In this document: piece after piece, positions 34,614-42,957 of the stretch
How positions within the stretch are numbered: position 1 is the stretch's first letter
Layout of the letters: each line of letters starts with the position of its first letter
Assembly (NCBI GenBank): GCA_020636095.1
Contig: JACJYN010000003.1
Span: 124,001-188,000, forward strand
Origin: Lewinellaceae bacterium
GTDB lineage: Bacteria; Bacteroidota; Bacteroidia; Chitinophagales; Saprospiraceae
Reading direction: 5' to 3'
DNA: 64,000 nucleotides
The notes under the pieces: model-generated
What the model was told of the DNA's origin: nothing
The model's input: only the letters and a program-made list of their open reading frames with translations
The model's database searches: none
Translations under genes and position numbers: made by a program

Positions 34614-34644
34614 TAGTTGTTTAAAAGGAGTTAGTTGTTTAAAA
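34614..34644. promoter_or_regulatory. Tandem direct repeat before the methyltransferase start
   Basis: The 13-base sequence TAGTTGTTTAAAA occurs at 34614-34626 and again at 34632-34644, an 18-base period. The first copy is 9 bases upstream of the methyltransferase ATG. The arrangement suits an operator or an autoregulatory binding site near the translation start. Confidence 0.4.
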
Positions 34645-34861
34645 TTTTCCCGCCGACCTCAAAAAAGCCTCAAAGGGAATAAAAAATCTACTATCCCAGC
34701 TTCAGCAGAAAAACTTTGACAACTTCAAAAAGGAAAGATATGGATTTGAAAACAGAGTAGCGAAAAATGAAGTAAGGTAAAAAAGTTTCACTGTGTTCGT
34801 GAACGCTTCCAACTGCATGGCTATTTCACAGGGTAAACCCATCCCATCCTGAACCATCTAC

Positions 34862-34897
34862 AAAAAAGCCCCGGCGGAAACAATTCCGCCAGGGCTT
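34862..34897 (-). terminator. Intrinsic terminator after the CHRD giant gene
   Basis: Arms at 34866-34878 and 34885-34897 (13 bases, one mismatch, AAGCCCYGGCGGA type) form a GC-rich stem, and on the minus strand the stem is followed by six T residues. It lies about 65 bases after the stop at 34961. Confidence 0.8.
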
Positions 34898-34960
34898 GAA
34901 TGGAGGTTTCAAAAATAATCTTTGAACTCAGCGCGCATCAGAAAATTGCACCCTGAGGCA

Positions 34961-37900
34961 TTATTCCACAATAACCGGCTGTGTTCCGATCAGCTGGCCT
35001 TCAATAACCAGTTGCAGGTAATAACTACCCGCCGGCAATTGCCGTACGTCAATCTGCTCATCAGTGGTACCTGTCGTCAGTTGCACCGGACGAATGTCCA
35101 GCGTCTGTCCATTGGCGTTGCGCAGCAACAACTGCCCGTCGTAAGGCTGGTTGCTCCGGAGGCGCACGTTGACTCGCTCGCGGGTGACGGTGGGGAAGGC
35201 CTTCATTTCCAGGTTCTCCTTATCTACAATCGCTGTACCGGTAACGACACCACGGGTGAGCGTGACGCTGGCGCTGGCGCCAGGCGTAGCCACACTGCCA
35301 TCGGAAGCCAGGGCGCGATGATAGAGGGTAATGCTTTCATTCAATCCAACGCCCGCCGTTTGCAGCAGCAGATCGACTACCCCGAAGGTGGTTTCAAACA
35401 CCTGACTGTCGCCCACATTCTGGTTGACCAAAATGGCGCTGAAATCATCTGTTGCCGAGAGCTGCCAGATATAGGCCAGCTGATCGCGGTCAGAGGCCAT
35501 ATCCCACTGCGGGGCAAAGGGCGTATTCGGGTCTCCCTGAATGGTGAGAGCAGCCCCGTCGGCCGGTGAAGTAATGGCAGCTTCATCCGAGGGGAAGAAG
35601 TTGATTTCCGGCAGCACCTGGCTGCGAAGCTCCCCACTGGCGTACTCTGTCGTGTGCAGGTTAAAATAGTTGTTCCCTGCCCGCAGGGTAGCTACCTGAT
35701 CTTCGGTTAATTCATACGTATTATCTTCAGCGGTATAGATACCACTCTTCAGGCCCGGAGCCAGGGTTGGAGTGAGGGTAATATCCAGCCCGCCGTTTTC
35801 ACCGGGAGCGCCGATGTGCAGGTGCGACCCACCTGCCACCATGGCGTCAAAATCACCGGTGAGGTTTGAAAAGGCGCCGGTGAGGGCCAGTTGATTGCCG
35901 GTGAGTTCCAGCTTCAGCCCACCGAGCCCGGCGGAAGCTACCGGCTGTACTTCATTCTGGCCACTCAGGCTAGCGGTAAAGTAAGTCGTTGCTAAAGGCA
36001 GCAATTGGCCGCGCACTTCCCCCATGGGGTTGTTTTCCGTGTGTACGTTGACATAATGGCGGCGCATCCGCAGCGTATCTCCCCAGCCTTCAGTAATGGC
36101 GAACCGGTTATTACCAGCGGTGAAAATACCGTTATCCGGGTTAAGCCCCAATACTTGGATGACCGGGCCGTTCTGGCCGGCGTAGCCGAGGTGGATATGA
36201 GCGCCGCCGGCGATGTTGGTAGCTACCGGGCTGCTCAGGTTCATAGCTGAGCCGGTACCTGTCACACCGCTACCGTTCACCTCCAGGATCACCATACCGC
36301 TGGCGTCTGTACGCCGGGCAGGCACTTCACTGGCGCCGGATAAAGGCGCTACAAAATAAGCGGCCGCTTCGTTAACCAGTTGGGCGCGCAGTTCCCCACT
36401 GGGGTTGTCTTCACTGTGAATATTCACATAGAATGCCCTTGCTCTGGCCTGCTGCGCCTGTTCGGGGGTTAGTTCGAAGGTATTAAAGGCGGAAAAAATG
36501 CCTGCGCCCAGCATGCCATTGTCGATAACCAGGTCTAATGGGAAGGCAATGCCACCCGTAGAGCCGGCAAAACCGGAATGGATATGAGCGCCGCCGTTAA
36601 TATTCGTGGCAATCGGGCTGCTTAGGCCGGTGAAAGTACCGGTGAGCGTTAGCCGGTTACCGGAAAGTTCTGCCTGAATATTGCCGGTAGCAGAAGTGGC
36701 CACCTCCGGCGCCTCAAAGATACCCGACAGGGCCCCGTTCAATACCGTCTGGCTTTCCAGCAGCAACTGCCCACGAATCTCTCCTGAAGGGTGATCCAAT
36801 GAATGAATATTCACGTACATCCCGCGGCCCAAAAATGACAAGGTTAACGCCGTATCGACCAGCGCAAAGGTATTGTCTTCGGGCAGGAAAACGCCGCTTT
36901 GCCCGTCAGCAGCGGTATTAACCACCAGAGGGAACAAAACACCGCTATTCTGGCCCGGAAAGCTCAGGTGAATGTGAGCGCCGCCGGCGATATCCGTTGC
37001 CAGTTCACTTTCCAAGCCTGAAAAAGAGCCCGATACTACCAGAATGCTATCATCATACAATTCGGCGATAACGGCGCCGGTAGCGAAGCTGGTGATAGCC
37101 GGCACTTCATTAGCGCCCGACAGGCCGGCGCGGAAGACCATCTGCGGTTGGCCCACGGTTTGGCCCCGCAGCTCGCCGGAAGGATAGATAGTCGTGTGAA
37201 TATTGGCGTATAGCCCCCGGCCTTCTAAAGCTGCTTTCAGTTCATCGGTTAAGTCGAACGTATTGTTTTCAGCGGTAAAGACACCCGATTTCAGATCGGC
37301 GTCCACATCCGCCACCAGGGGAATCTGTATGCCGCCATTCTGGCCAGCCAGCCCAGCATGCAGGTGGGCGCCGCCAGCGATGTTGGCGTCAAATTCGCCG
37401 GACAGTCCGGAAAAGGCGCCGGTAACGACGAGTTGATCGCCCAAAACTTCCAAATTGAGGGCGCCCTGTCCGGTAGATACTACTGCCGGAGCTTCATTGC
37501 TACCCAGCAAACTCATCGTATATACATCATCCGATACCGGCAGCAGTTGCCCGCGCAGCTCACCGCTGCGGAAGTTACCCGAATGGATATTTACGTACAT
37601 CCGGCGGCGGCGCAGCAGAGCTACCTGCTCATCATTAAGGGTGAAAGTATTATCGGCAACATCGAATGTGCCGTTGCGCATATCACCACTCAATTCAGCG
37701 GCCAGCGGGAAAACAACCGGCCCGTTCTGGCCGGCAAACCCCACATGCAGGTGGGCGCCACCGGCAATATCGGTTGCCAGGGGGCTGCTGAGGTTTTCAA
37801 AAGAACCACTCACTACAAGCTCGTTGCCCATCAGAGATGCCGAGATGTTCCCCGTGGCTCTGGTGGCTATCGGCAGCACCTCATTGTGTCCACTCAGGGT

Positions 37901-40735
37901 GGCCTGGAAGTTATCTTCCAATACGATGCCCCGGGTGAGGTTGACCGAAGCGCCGACACCGGCAGTAGCCACGCTGCCATCAGAAGCCAAAACACGGTGA
38001 TAAACGGTAACCGTGCTGCCGACATCTACGCCCAGGCTGGCCAGCAGGCCGTCTACCGTACCGAAGTCAGAAACAAAGGCCAGAGCAGCGCCTGTGTTTT
38101 GCTGGAAAACGATGGTATTGAAATCAGCGTCGGTTGCCAGTTGCCAGATATAGGCAAGTTGGTTGTCATCGGAAGCCGGCGACCATTGGGCCGCAAAAAC
38201 AGTATTGGAACCTCCCTCCAGGGTAAGGCCTGCGCCATCGGGCGGAAGGGTGATGGCGGCCGTGGCGCTGGGGAAGAAATTGGCTTCCGGCAGAACCTGG
38301 CCACGCAGCTCCCCGCCGGCAAAGGTAGTAGTGTGAATATTGGCGTAATACTCACCGGCAAAAAGGCTGTTGATCTGTTCTTCCGTTAGGGTAAAGGTAT
38401 TATTCAGGGCCGGAAATGTACCGCTCCTCAAGTCGTTGGCCACATCGGCTGCCAAAAGCAGGTTGACCCCGCCATTCGTTCCGGCAAAGCCCAGGTGCAG
38501 GTGGGCGCCGCCGGCGATGCTGGCGTCAAAGTCGCCCGTAAGGCCCTGGAAAGCGCCGGAAACAGTAAGCTCATCACCCCGAAGTTCCAGCTTGAGGCCG
38601 CCCGTAGCCATAGTAGCTGCCGGTTGCACTTCATTAAGCCCTGCCAGAGTGGTGGTGAAATAGGCGGTGGCCATCGGCAGCACCTGCCCCCTGAGTTCTC
38701 CTCCCTGATTGCCTTCCGTATGTAGATTGACGTACAGCCCGCGGCCGCGGAGTGTAGCCTCCAGTCCCTCTTCTATGGTAAATGTATTATCCGAAGCCAG
38801 GAAACGCCCACTTGTGTTGCCCGCATCAAGGGTTGCGTTAAGCGCCTGGCTGATGCCACCATTGCTGCCGGCAAGGGCGTTGTGCAAATGCGCGCCACCG
38901 GCTACGTTGGGGTCAAAGGGGCTCTCCAGGCCGGAGAAGCCGCCGGTTGCTATTACCTGATCGCCGGTTACTTCGAGCGCTACAGCGCCGGTAGCGCCGG
39001 AATTCACAGCCGGTACTTCACTCGTTCCCGACAGAGAACTATACATATAATAGTTGGCTTCTCTCAGTAGTTGTCCGCGCACTTCTCCGGAAGCATTTTC
39101 CAAAGTGTGAATATTGACGTAATAGGCTCGATCGGCAAGCGCTTGCACCTGATCGTCCGAAAACTCAAAGGTGTTCTGGCTGGCTGAAAAGGCCGCACCC
39201 GTCATTTCCGGGTTAATATCAGGCAGGAGCTGAAACGCCACTGGCCCGTTGGTCCCGGCGAGCCCCAGGTGCAGGTGGGCGCCACCAGCGATAGCTATGT
39301 CGATGGCACTGCCCAGTCCGCTCACCGAGCCGCTGACGTACAAACGGTTGCCCATCAGCTCTGCTTTGACCGCGCCGGTAGCGGAATACGCCAGAGCCGG
39401 GGCTTCAAAGGCGCCGGACAAAACGCCGGTCAGCACCAATTGGGCTTCGGGCAGCAATTGCCCGCGCAGTTCACCGCCGCCGTTATCCATAGTATGAATA
39501 TTGACGTATAGCCCGCGTTGAAAAACGGCTTCCACCAGCTCGTTACTCAAAGCAAAATCGTTGTTGGCGGAAATAAAAAAACCGGCTCGCTGGCTGGCGT
39601 CCAGCGCCAGGCTTAAAGGGATAGCTACGCCGCCGTTGCTACCCGCCAGCGCAGTGTGCAGGTGTGCGCCTCCCCCAATACTCGTATTTACATTACTTTC
39701 CAGCCCACTAAAGGCACCAGAAAGTACAATAGAATCACCAATGACCTCTGCCTGTACCACTCCGTTGCCAGCAGAAGTTACTGCCGGCACTTCATTGGCG
39801 CCAGAAAGATGCGCCCGAAGCACTACATTGGCGGCGGCACTCGCTACCTGCCCGCGCAGTTCACCGCTGCCAAAAGCAGTGGTGTGAATGTTGGCGTATA
39901 ACAACCGGTCTCGCAGTGCGGTTACCTGATCATTGGTAAGCGTAAAGGTATTATTGACTGGCTCAAAAATTCCGGAACGCAAGTCCGCCGAAGGGGTAGC
40001 GTTCAGCCCAATGGCAATGAGGCCATTCAGCCCCGGAAGGGCTGTGTGTAAATGAGCGCCGCCGGCAGCACTCGCGTCAAAATCACCCTCCAGGCCTGAA
40101 AAGGCGCCCGAAACAGTGAGGCTGTTGCCGCTGAGCTCCAGAGCTAAGGCTCCATAGCCACGGGAAAACACGGCCGGTACCTCATTGCTGCCCAATAGGT
40201 TGATATGATAATACTCATCAGCCTGAGGAAGTAATTGGCCACGCAGTTCTCCACTGCCAAAAGCGGTAGTATGAATGTTGACATAAAATTGCCGATTCAT
40301 CAGAGCCTGTAGCTGATCATCCGTCAGGACAAAGGTATTTGTCAGGCTCTCAAAAGTACCACTGCGTAAATCGACGGACAGATCGGGCGTCAGGCCCAAT
40401 TCAATGCCCCCGTTCTCACCGGCATATCCGGTATGGATATGAGCGCCGCCGGCCACGGTCGCATCATAGGCGCCTTCCAGTCCCACAAAAGAGCCGGACA
40501 CCTGCAACTGGTTACCGTCAAGCACAGCGGTAACCTCTCCGGAAGCCGGAGTGGCCACCGGGAAAGCTTCACTTCGGCCGGTTAAATGAGCATTGAACAC
40601 CATCTGCGCTGGCAGGAAGGCTGGCAGCAGCAGAAAAGCCATCAAATAAAAAACCGCTCTGATATCATCCATCCCTTCCAGGAAGTAGGATTTGTCAGAG
40701 AAGCCGAAAAACAATTTTTGTTTAAATGGTCTCAT
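34961..40735 (-). CDS. Giant secreted protein with twelve CHRD domains and type A T9SS sorting domain
   Basis: A 1924-residue exported protein. A signal-like hydrophobic segment (about residues 28-43, FYLMAFLLLPAFLPAQM) follows an N-terminal extension. Twelve CHRD (chordin-type) domains of about 127 residues each carry the core GGAHLH..GxxGxNGG and the ending YVNIHT...GELRGQLLP; cores lie near residues 95, 230, 355, 483, 613, 742, 993, 1120, 1250, 1380, 1510 and 1635. Two copies of a different domain (FFPS..AAIT...YHR.LASDGSVAT) follow domains 6 and 12. The last 85 residues (about 1840-1924) resemble a type A T9SS sorting domain. The function of bacterial CHRD proteins is unknown; a surface or extracellular role is likely. 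Confidence 0.9.
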   Translation of the reverse strand: MRPFKQKLFFGFSDKSYFLEGMDDIRAVFYLMAFLLLPAFLPAQMVFNAHLTGRSEAFPVATPASGEVTAVLDGNQLQVSGSFVGLEGAYDATVAGGAHIHTGYAGENGGIELGLTPDLSVDLRSGTFESLTNTFVLTDDQLQALMNRQFYVNIHTTAFGSGELRGQLLPQADEYYHINLLGSNEVPAVFSRGYGALALELSGNSLTVSGAFSGLEGDFDASAAGGAHLHTALPGLNGLIAIGLNATPSADLRSGIFEPVNNTFTLTNDQVTALRDRLLYANIHTTAFGSGELRGQVASAAANVVLRAHLSGANEVPAVTSAGNGVVQAEVIGDSIVLSGAFSGLESNVNTSIGGGAHLHTALAGSNGGVAIPLSLALDASQRAGFFISANNDFALSNELVEAVFQRGLYVNIHTMDNGGGELRGQLLPEAQLVLTGVLSGAFEAPALAYSATGAVKAELMGNRLYVSGSVSGLGSAIDIAIAGGAHLHLGLAGTNGPVAFQLLPDINPEMTGAAFSASQNTFEFSDDQVQALADRAYYVNIHTLENASGEVRGQLLREANYYMYSSLSGTSEVPAVNSGATGAVALEVTGDQVIATGGFSGLESPFDPNVAGGAHLHNALAGSNGGISQALNATLDAGNTSGRFLASDNTFTIEEGLEATLRGRGLYVNLHTEGNQGGELRGQVLPMATAYFTTTLAGLNEVQPAATMATGGLKLELRGDELTVSGAFQGLTGDFDASIAGGAHLHLGFAGTNGGVNLLLAADVANDLRSGTFPALNNTFTLTEEQINSLFAGEYYANIHTTTFAGGELRGQVLPEANFFPSATAAITLPPDGAGLTLEGGSNTVFAAQWSPASDDNQLAYIWQLATDADFNTIVFQQNTGAALAFVSDFGTVDGLLASLGVDVGSTVTVYHRVLASDGSVATAGVGASVNLTRGIVLEDNFQATLSGHNEVLPIATRATGNISASLMGNELVVSGSFENLSSPLATDIAGGAHLHVGFAGQNGPVVFPLAAELSGDMRNGTFDVADNTFTLNDEQVALLRRRRMYVNIHSGNFRSGELRGQLLPVSDDVYTMSLLGSNEAPAVVSTGQGALNLEVLGDQLVVTGAFSGLSGEFDANIAGGAHLHAGLAGQNGGIQIPLVADVDADLKSGVFTAENNTFDLTDELKAALEGRGLYANIHTTIYPSGELRGQTVGQPQMVFRAGLSGANEVPAITSFATGAVIAELYDDSILVVSGSFSGLESELATDIAGGAHIHLSFPGQNSGVLFPLVVNTAADGQSGVFLPEDNTFALVDTALTLSFLGRGMYVNIHSLDHPSGEIRGQLLLESQTVLNGALSGIFEAPEVATSATGNIQAELSGNRLTLTGTFTGLSSPIATNINGGAHIHSGFAGSTGGIAFPLDLVIDNGMLGAGIFSAFNTFELTPEQAQQARARAFYVNIHSEDNPSGELRAQLVNEAAAYFVAPLSGASEVPARRTDASGMVILEVNGSGVTGTGSAMNLSSPVATNIAGGAHIHLGYAGQNGPVIQVLGLNPDNGIFTAGNNRFAITEGWGDTLRMRRHYVNVHTENNPMGEVRGQLLPLATTYFTASLSGQNEVQPVASAGLGGLKLELTGNQLALTGAFSNLTGDFDAMVAGGSHLHIGAPGENGGLDITLTPTLAPGLKSGIYTAEDNTYELTEDQVATLRAGNNYFNLHTTEYASGELRSQVLPEINFFPSDEAAITSPADGAALTIQGDPNTPFAPQWDMASDRDQLAYIWQLSATDDFSAILVNQNVGDSQVFETTFGVVDLLLQTAGVGLNESITLYHRALASDGSVATPGASASVTLTRGVVTGTAIVDKENLEMKAFPTVTRERVNVRLRSNQPYDGQLLLRNANGQTLDIRPVQLTTGTTDEQIDVRQLPAGSYYLQLVIEGQLIGTQPVIVE
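35240..37924 (-). repeat. CHRD block 2 (domains 7-12 plus linker domain)
   Basis: The second copy of a unit made of six CHRD domains plus one FFPS-type domain, about 900 residues. Each domain matches the domain at the same rank in block 1 better than its own neighbours, for example domains 6 and 12 both read NEVQP and GGLKLEL, and domains 4 and 10 share FEAP. Boundaries are approximate. Confidence 0.7.
37925..40640 (-). repeat. CHRD block 1 (domains 1-6 plus linker domain)
   Basis: The first copy of the six-CHRD plus FFPS-type unit. Its colinear similarity to block 2 shows that the gene grew first by single-domain duplication and later by duplication of a whole seven-domain block. Boundaries are approximate. 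Confidence 0.7.
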
Positions 40736-41079
40736 AAATTTCTATTTTTATTGAATCAGGAACCTGTTTACACAGGGGTTTCAGGCTACCCTCCGCCAAA
40801 TTGCACAGGATAGCAATAAATGATTTGGTATGTCTTCGGTTTGCTTACAGGTGCCTTTCAGAGGCTAAAGAAAGATGACTTGAGGAACAGTTCTGTTCTT
40901 GCTTTAAAAGAAATACGAAGTTGAGGCAGTTTGTGGATTAGCCGATCCCTGCTTTTTTAAAAAAAAAGTTACATTAGCTTTCAGGTAAATCCACTGGCTT
41001 CCTAAACGAAGAGGAGGTATGTTTTGTTTACGCCCTGTGGATTTAATAAAGTAAGCTCATTCAACTGATTGAACCCAAT
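40736..41079. other. Divergent region between CHRD gene and ECF sigma gene
   Basis: A shared promoter region of 344 bases. Plus-strand sequences resembling the -7 box are TAGCTTTC (40975-40982) and a TATGTTTT around 41020; each differs from TAnnTTTG by one base, and no good -33 box was found. The A/T-rich run at 40956-40968 is notable. An ECF-specific promoter could serve the CHRD gene but is not recognisable. Confidence 0.3.
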
Positions 41080-41694
41080 ATGACGGATACCCGTAAAAAG
41101 CTTCCCCTGGACAAAGACATCCTTCGGTTGCTACAGGAAAGGGACCAACGGGCCATTACCTTGCTCTACGAATACTATTCGCCGGCGCTGTATAATATCA
41201 TTCTTCAACTAGTCAGAACGGAGGCCATTGCCGAAGAAGTGATGCAGGATGCCTTTCTCAAGATATGGGAAAAGGTAGAACAGTATGACCCTAAAAAAGG
41301 GCGATTGTTCACCTGGATGGTCCGAATCTGCAGGAATATGGCTATCGACACCCTGCGATCCAGCCAGTTTAAGAAAGGCAATAAAACCGATTCCATTTCA
41401 GATTCCGTATATAATGATGAGACCCTTACCCAAAGTCCGAAAGAAACGGATCCTGGGCTGAGGAAGGTGGTCAGCAAAATGGATGAACAAAGCCGAAAGA
41501 TCATCGACTTGTTATTTTTCCAGGACTATACGCAGAGCGAAGCGAGCGAATTGCTCGGCATTCCATTGGGTACGATCAAGTCGAGATCCAGGAAGGCCAT
41601 CCAGGACCTGCGCGCCATTCTAAAGGATGAAGGGTTGGCTTCATTTTTATTATTTTCATTGATTGAAACCGTAAGAAGATACCTTGGATATTAA
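41080..41694 (+). CDS. ECF-family RNA polymerase sigma factor
   Basis: A 204-residue sigma-70 family factor of the extracytoplasmic function type. Region 2 is seen as ALYNIILQLVRTEAIAEEVMQDAFLKIWEKVEQYD then LFTWMVRICRNMAIDTLRS, and region 4 as IDLLFFQDYTQSEASELLGIPLGTIKSRSRKAI, a complete helix-turn-helix. It would redirect RNA polymerase to specific promoters when released from its anti-sigma factor. The anti-sigma gene overlaps its end by 11 bases. The divergent neighbour is the CHRD giant gene, a plausible target. Confidence 0.92.
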   Translation: MTDTRKKLPLDKDILRLLQERDQRAITLLYEYYSPALYNIILQLVRTEAIAEEVMQDAFLKIWEKVEQYDPKKGRLFTWMVRICRNMAIDTLRSSQFKKGNKTDSISDSVYNDETLTQSPKETDPGLRKVVSKMDEQSRKIIDLLFFQDYTQSEASELLGIPLGTIKSRSRKAIQDLRAILKDEGLASFLLFSLIETVRRYLGY

Positions 41695-42466
41695 AGCATA
41701 CATATCATCCGGCATTCTGGAACAGTATGTTCTGGGAAAACTATCTCCACAGGAAGAAGCGGAAGTGGCGCAAAAAGCCGAACAGCACCCGGAAATCCGT
41801 CAGGAGCTCGACGCCATTGAAATGGCGCTCGAAGAATATGCCCTGCTACATGGTAAAATGCCTCCCCCCGGGGTTCTGTCCGCCATACTTCAACGTTTGC
41901 ACGCGGAACAACAGCTACCTGGCCAGGCGCCTACCCGGCGCCGGCGCCTGCTGAGTTACGCCGCCGGCCTGCTCCTCGTCGTAGCAGTAGCCGGCCTGCT
42001 GGCCTTCTACCAGAAAACCCGCCAACAGGAAGGCGTTATAGCTGGCCTGAACCAACAAATGGAGGCTGTTCGGCAATCCTGTGACAGTGTACAGCTCGTT
42101 GCCCAACAGTTGGAAAACATCCTGGATTTCGTAAGGCAGCCCGCTACCCGGGCGATTGCCATGGAAAGCACCGGCCTTTCGCCGGATGCGATAGCCACCG
42201 TGTTCTATAACCCGGAAACCCAGCGCTCGCTGATCGGTGTGGGGCAGTTGCCTACTCCCGCCAGTGACAAGCAATATCAGCTTTGGGCCATCACCGGCGC
42301 CGGGCCGGTCAGCATGGGCGTTTTTGAATTAGCAGCAGGTGGGCAGCCCCTACAAGAGGTGTCTTTCGTCTCCGATGCACAGGCATTCGCCGTCACGCTG
42401 GAAAACAGAGGTGGAAGCCCGGCGCCAACGCTCGACCAGATGTACGTACTCGGAAATAACAGCTAA
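41684..42466 (+). CDS. Anti-sigma factor (RskA-like)
   Basis: A 260-residue membrane-bound anti-sigma factor. The N-terminal cytoplasmic part (SSGILEQYVLGKLSPQEEAEVAQKAE) matches the zinc-free anti-sigma domain, a transmembrane helix lies at about residues 88-106 (LLSYAAGLLLVVAVAGLLAFY), a coiled coil follows, and the C-terminal extracytoplasmic RskA domain (about 155-258) includes YQLWAITGAGPVSMGVFEL and FAVTLENRGGSPAPT. The start is a TTG at 41684 that overlaps the sigma stop codon by 11 bases; no ATG lies near the conserved beginning. Translation is therefore coupled to that of the sigma factor. Confidence 0.88.
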   Translation: MDIKAYISSGILEQYVLGKLSPQEEAEVAQKAEQHPEIRQELDAIEMALEEYALLHGKMPPPGVLSAILQRLHAEQQLPGQAPTRRRRLLSYAAGLLLVVAVAGLLAFYQKTRQQEGVIAGLNQQMEAVRQSCDSVQLVAQQLENILDFVRQPATRAIAMESTGLSPDAIATVFYNPETQRSLIGVGQLPTPASDKQYQLWAITGAGPVSMGVFELAAGGQPLQEVSFVSDAQAFAVTLENRGGSPAPTLDQMYVLGNNS

Positions 42467-42500
42467 AAAAAGGAAAGGGAGTAAGCGCCTGCTTACTCCC
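42466..42500 (-). terminator. Terminator for atpC, also between convergent genes
   Basis: GGGAGTAAGC (42477-42486) and GCTTACTCCC (42491-42500) form a perfect 10-base stem with a 4-base loop. On the minus strand it is followed by TTTCCTTTTTTT, so it can stop the atpDC transcript; on the plus strand the tail is poor, but it may still limit the anti-sigma mRNA. Confidence 0.65.
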
Positions 42501-42544
42501 TCATATACTCAGCAAAATGACTTTTCTGATTGATCGTTGGCCGT

Positions 42545-42862
42545 TTAACTGTCCAGTCGGTTCTTCGCTCCGACCACCAATAGTGATATCTCGTTGTTCA
42601 GTACTTCAATAAAACCACTTTGAATCGTAAAGATCAGCGTTTTTCCCGCCTCCTTACTTTCCTTTATAGCGCCGCTTTCCTCGTCGAAGAAGCGAAATCC
42701 ACCGCCGGCAGTGACGATAGTGACTTTACCTTCTTCGAGCGAAGAAACAATCGGGGCGTGGTTTTTCAGAACCTGAAAAGCGCCCTGGCTCCCCGGCACT
42801 TTCACTGAATTGATATTGCCGTGAAAGATTTCTTTTTCCGGTGTAAGAACGGTGATGTTCAT
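42545..42862 (-). CDS. atpC: F1 ATP synthase epsilon subunit
   Basis: A 105-residue protein holding the N-terminal beta-sandwich of F1 epsilon: MNITVLTPEKEIFHG, VKVPGSQGAFQVLKNHAPIVSSLEEG and FTIQSGFIEVLNNEISLLV. The C-terminal helical hairpin found in longer family members is missing, as in many Bacteroidota, so inhibition of ATP hydrolysis by that hairpin is not expected. It is downstream of atpD on the same strand with an unusual hairpin in the 95-base gap. Confidence 0.9.
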   Translation of the reverse strand: MNITVLTPEKEIFHGNINSVKVPGSQGAFQVLKNHAPIVSSLEEGKVTIVTAGGGFRFFDEESGAIKESKEAGKTLIFTIQSGFIEVLNNEISLLVVGAKNRLDS

Positions 42863-42914
42863 AACAAACTTCGGATTTAAACGGCGCCTGTACGCACCTG
42901 TTTTTTATTCAGGG

Positions 42915-42936
42915 AAGGGCAACCTCGGTTGCCCTT
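42915..42936 (-). other. Intercistronic hairpin between atpD and atpC
   Basis: Perfect 10-base arms AAGGGCAACC (42915-42924) and GGTTGCCCTT (42927-42936) with a 2-base centre. On the minus strand it lies 21 bases after the atpD stop and has no T-run. It may protect or process the atpD mRNA and set the ratio of beta to epsilon, which is 3:1 in the enzyme. Confidence 0.5.
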
Positions 42937-42957
42937 CATGGATTATCCTCCAAAAAA

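Noticed and set aside
34961..40735. Regularly spaced repeats about 390 bases apart, considered as a CRISPR-like array
   Set aside because: The repeats are 127-residue protein domains in one open frame, far longer than CRISPR repeats.
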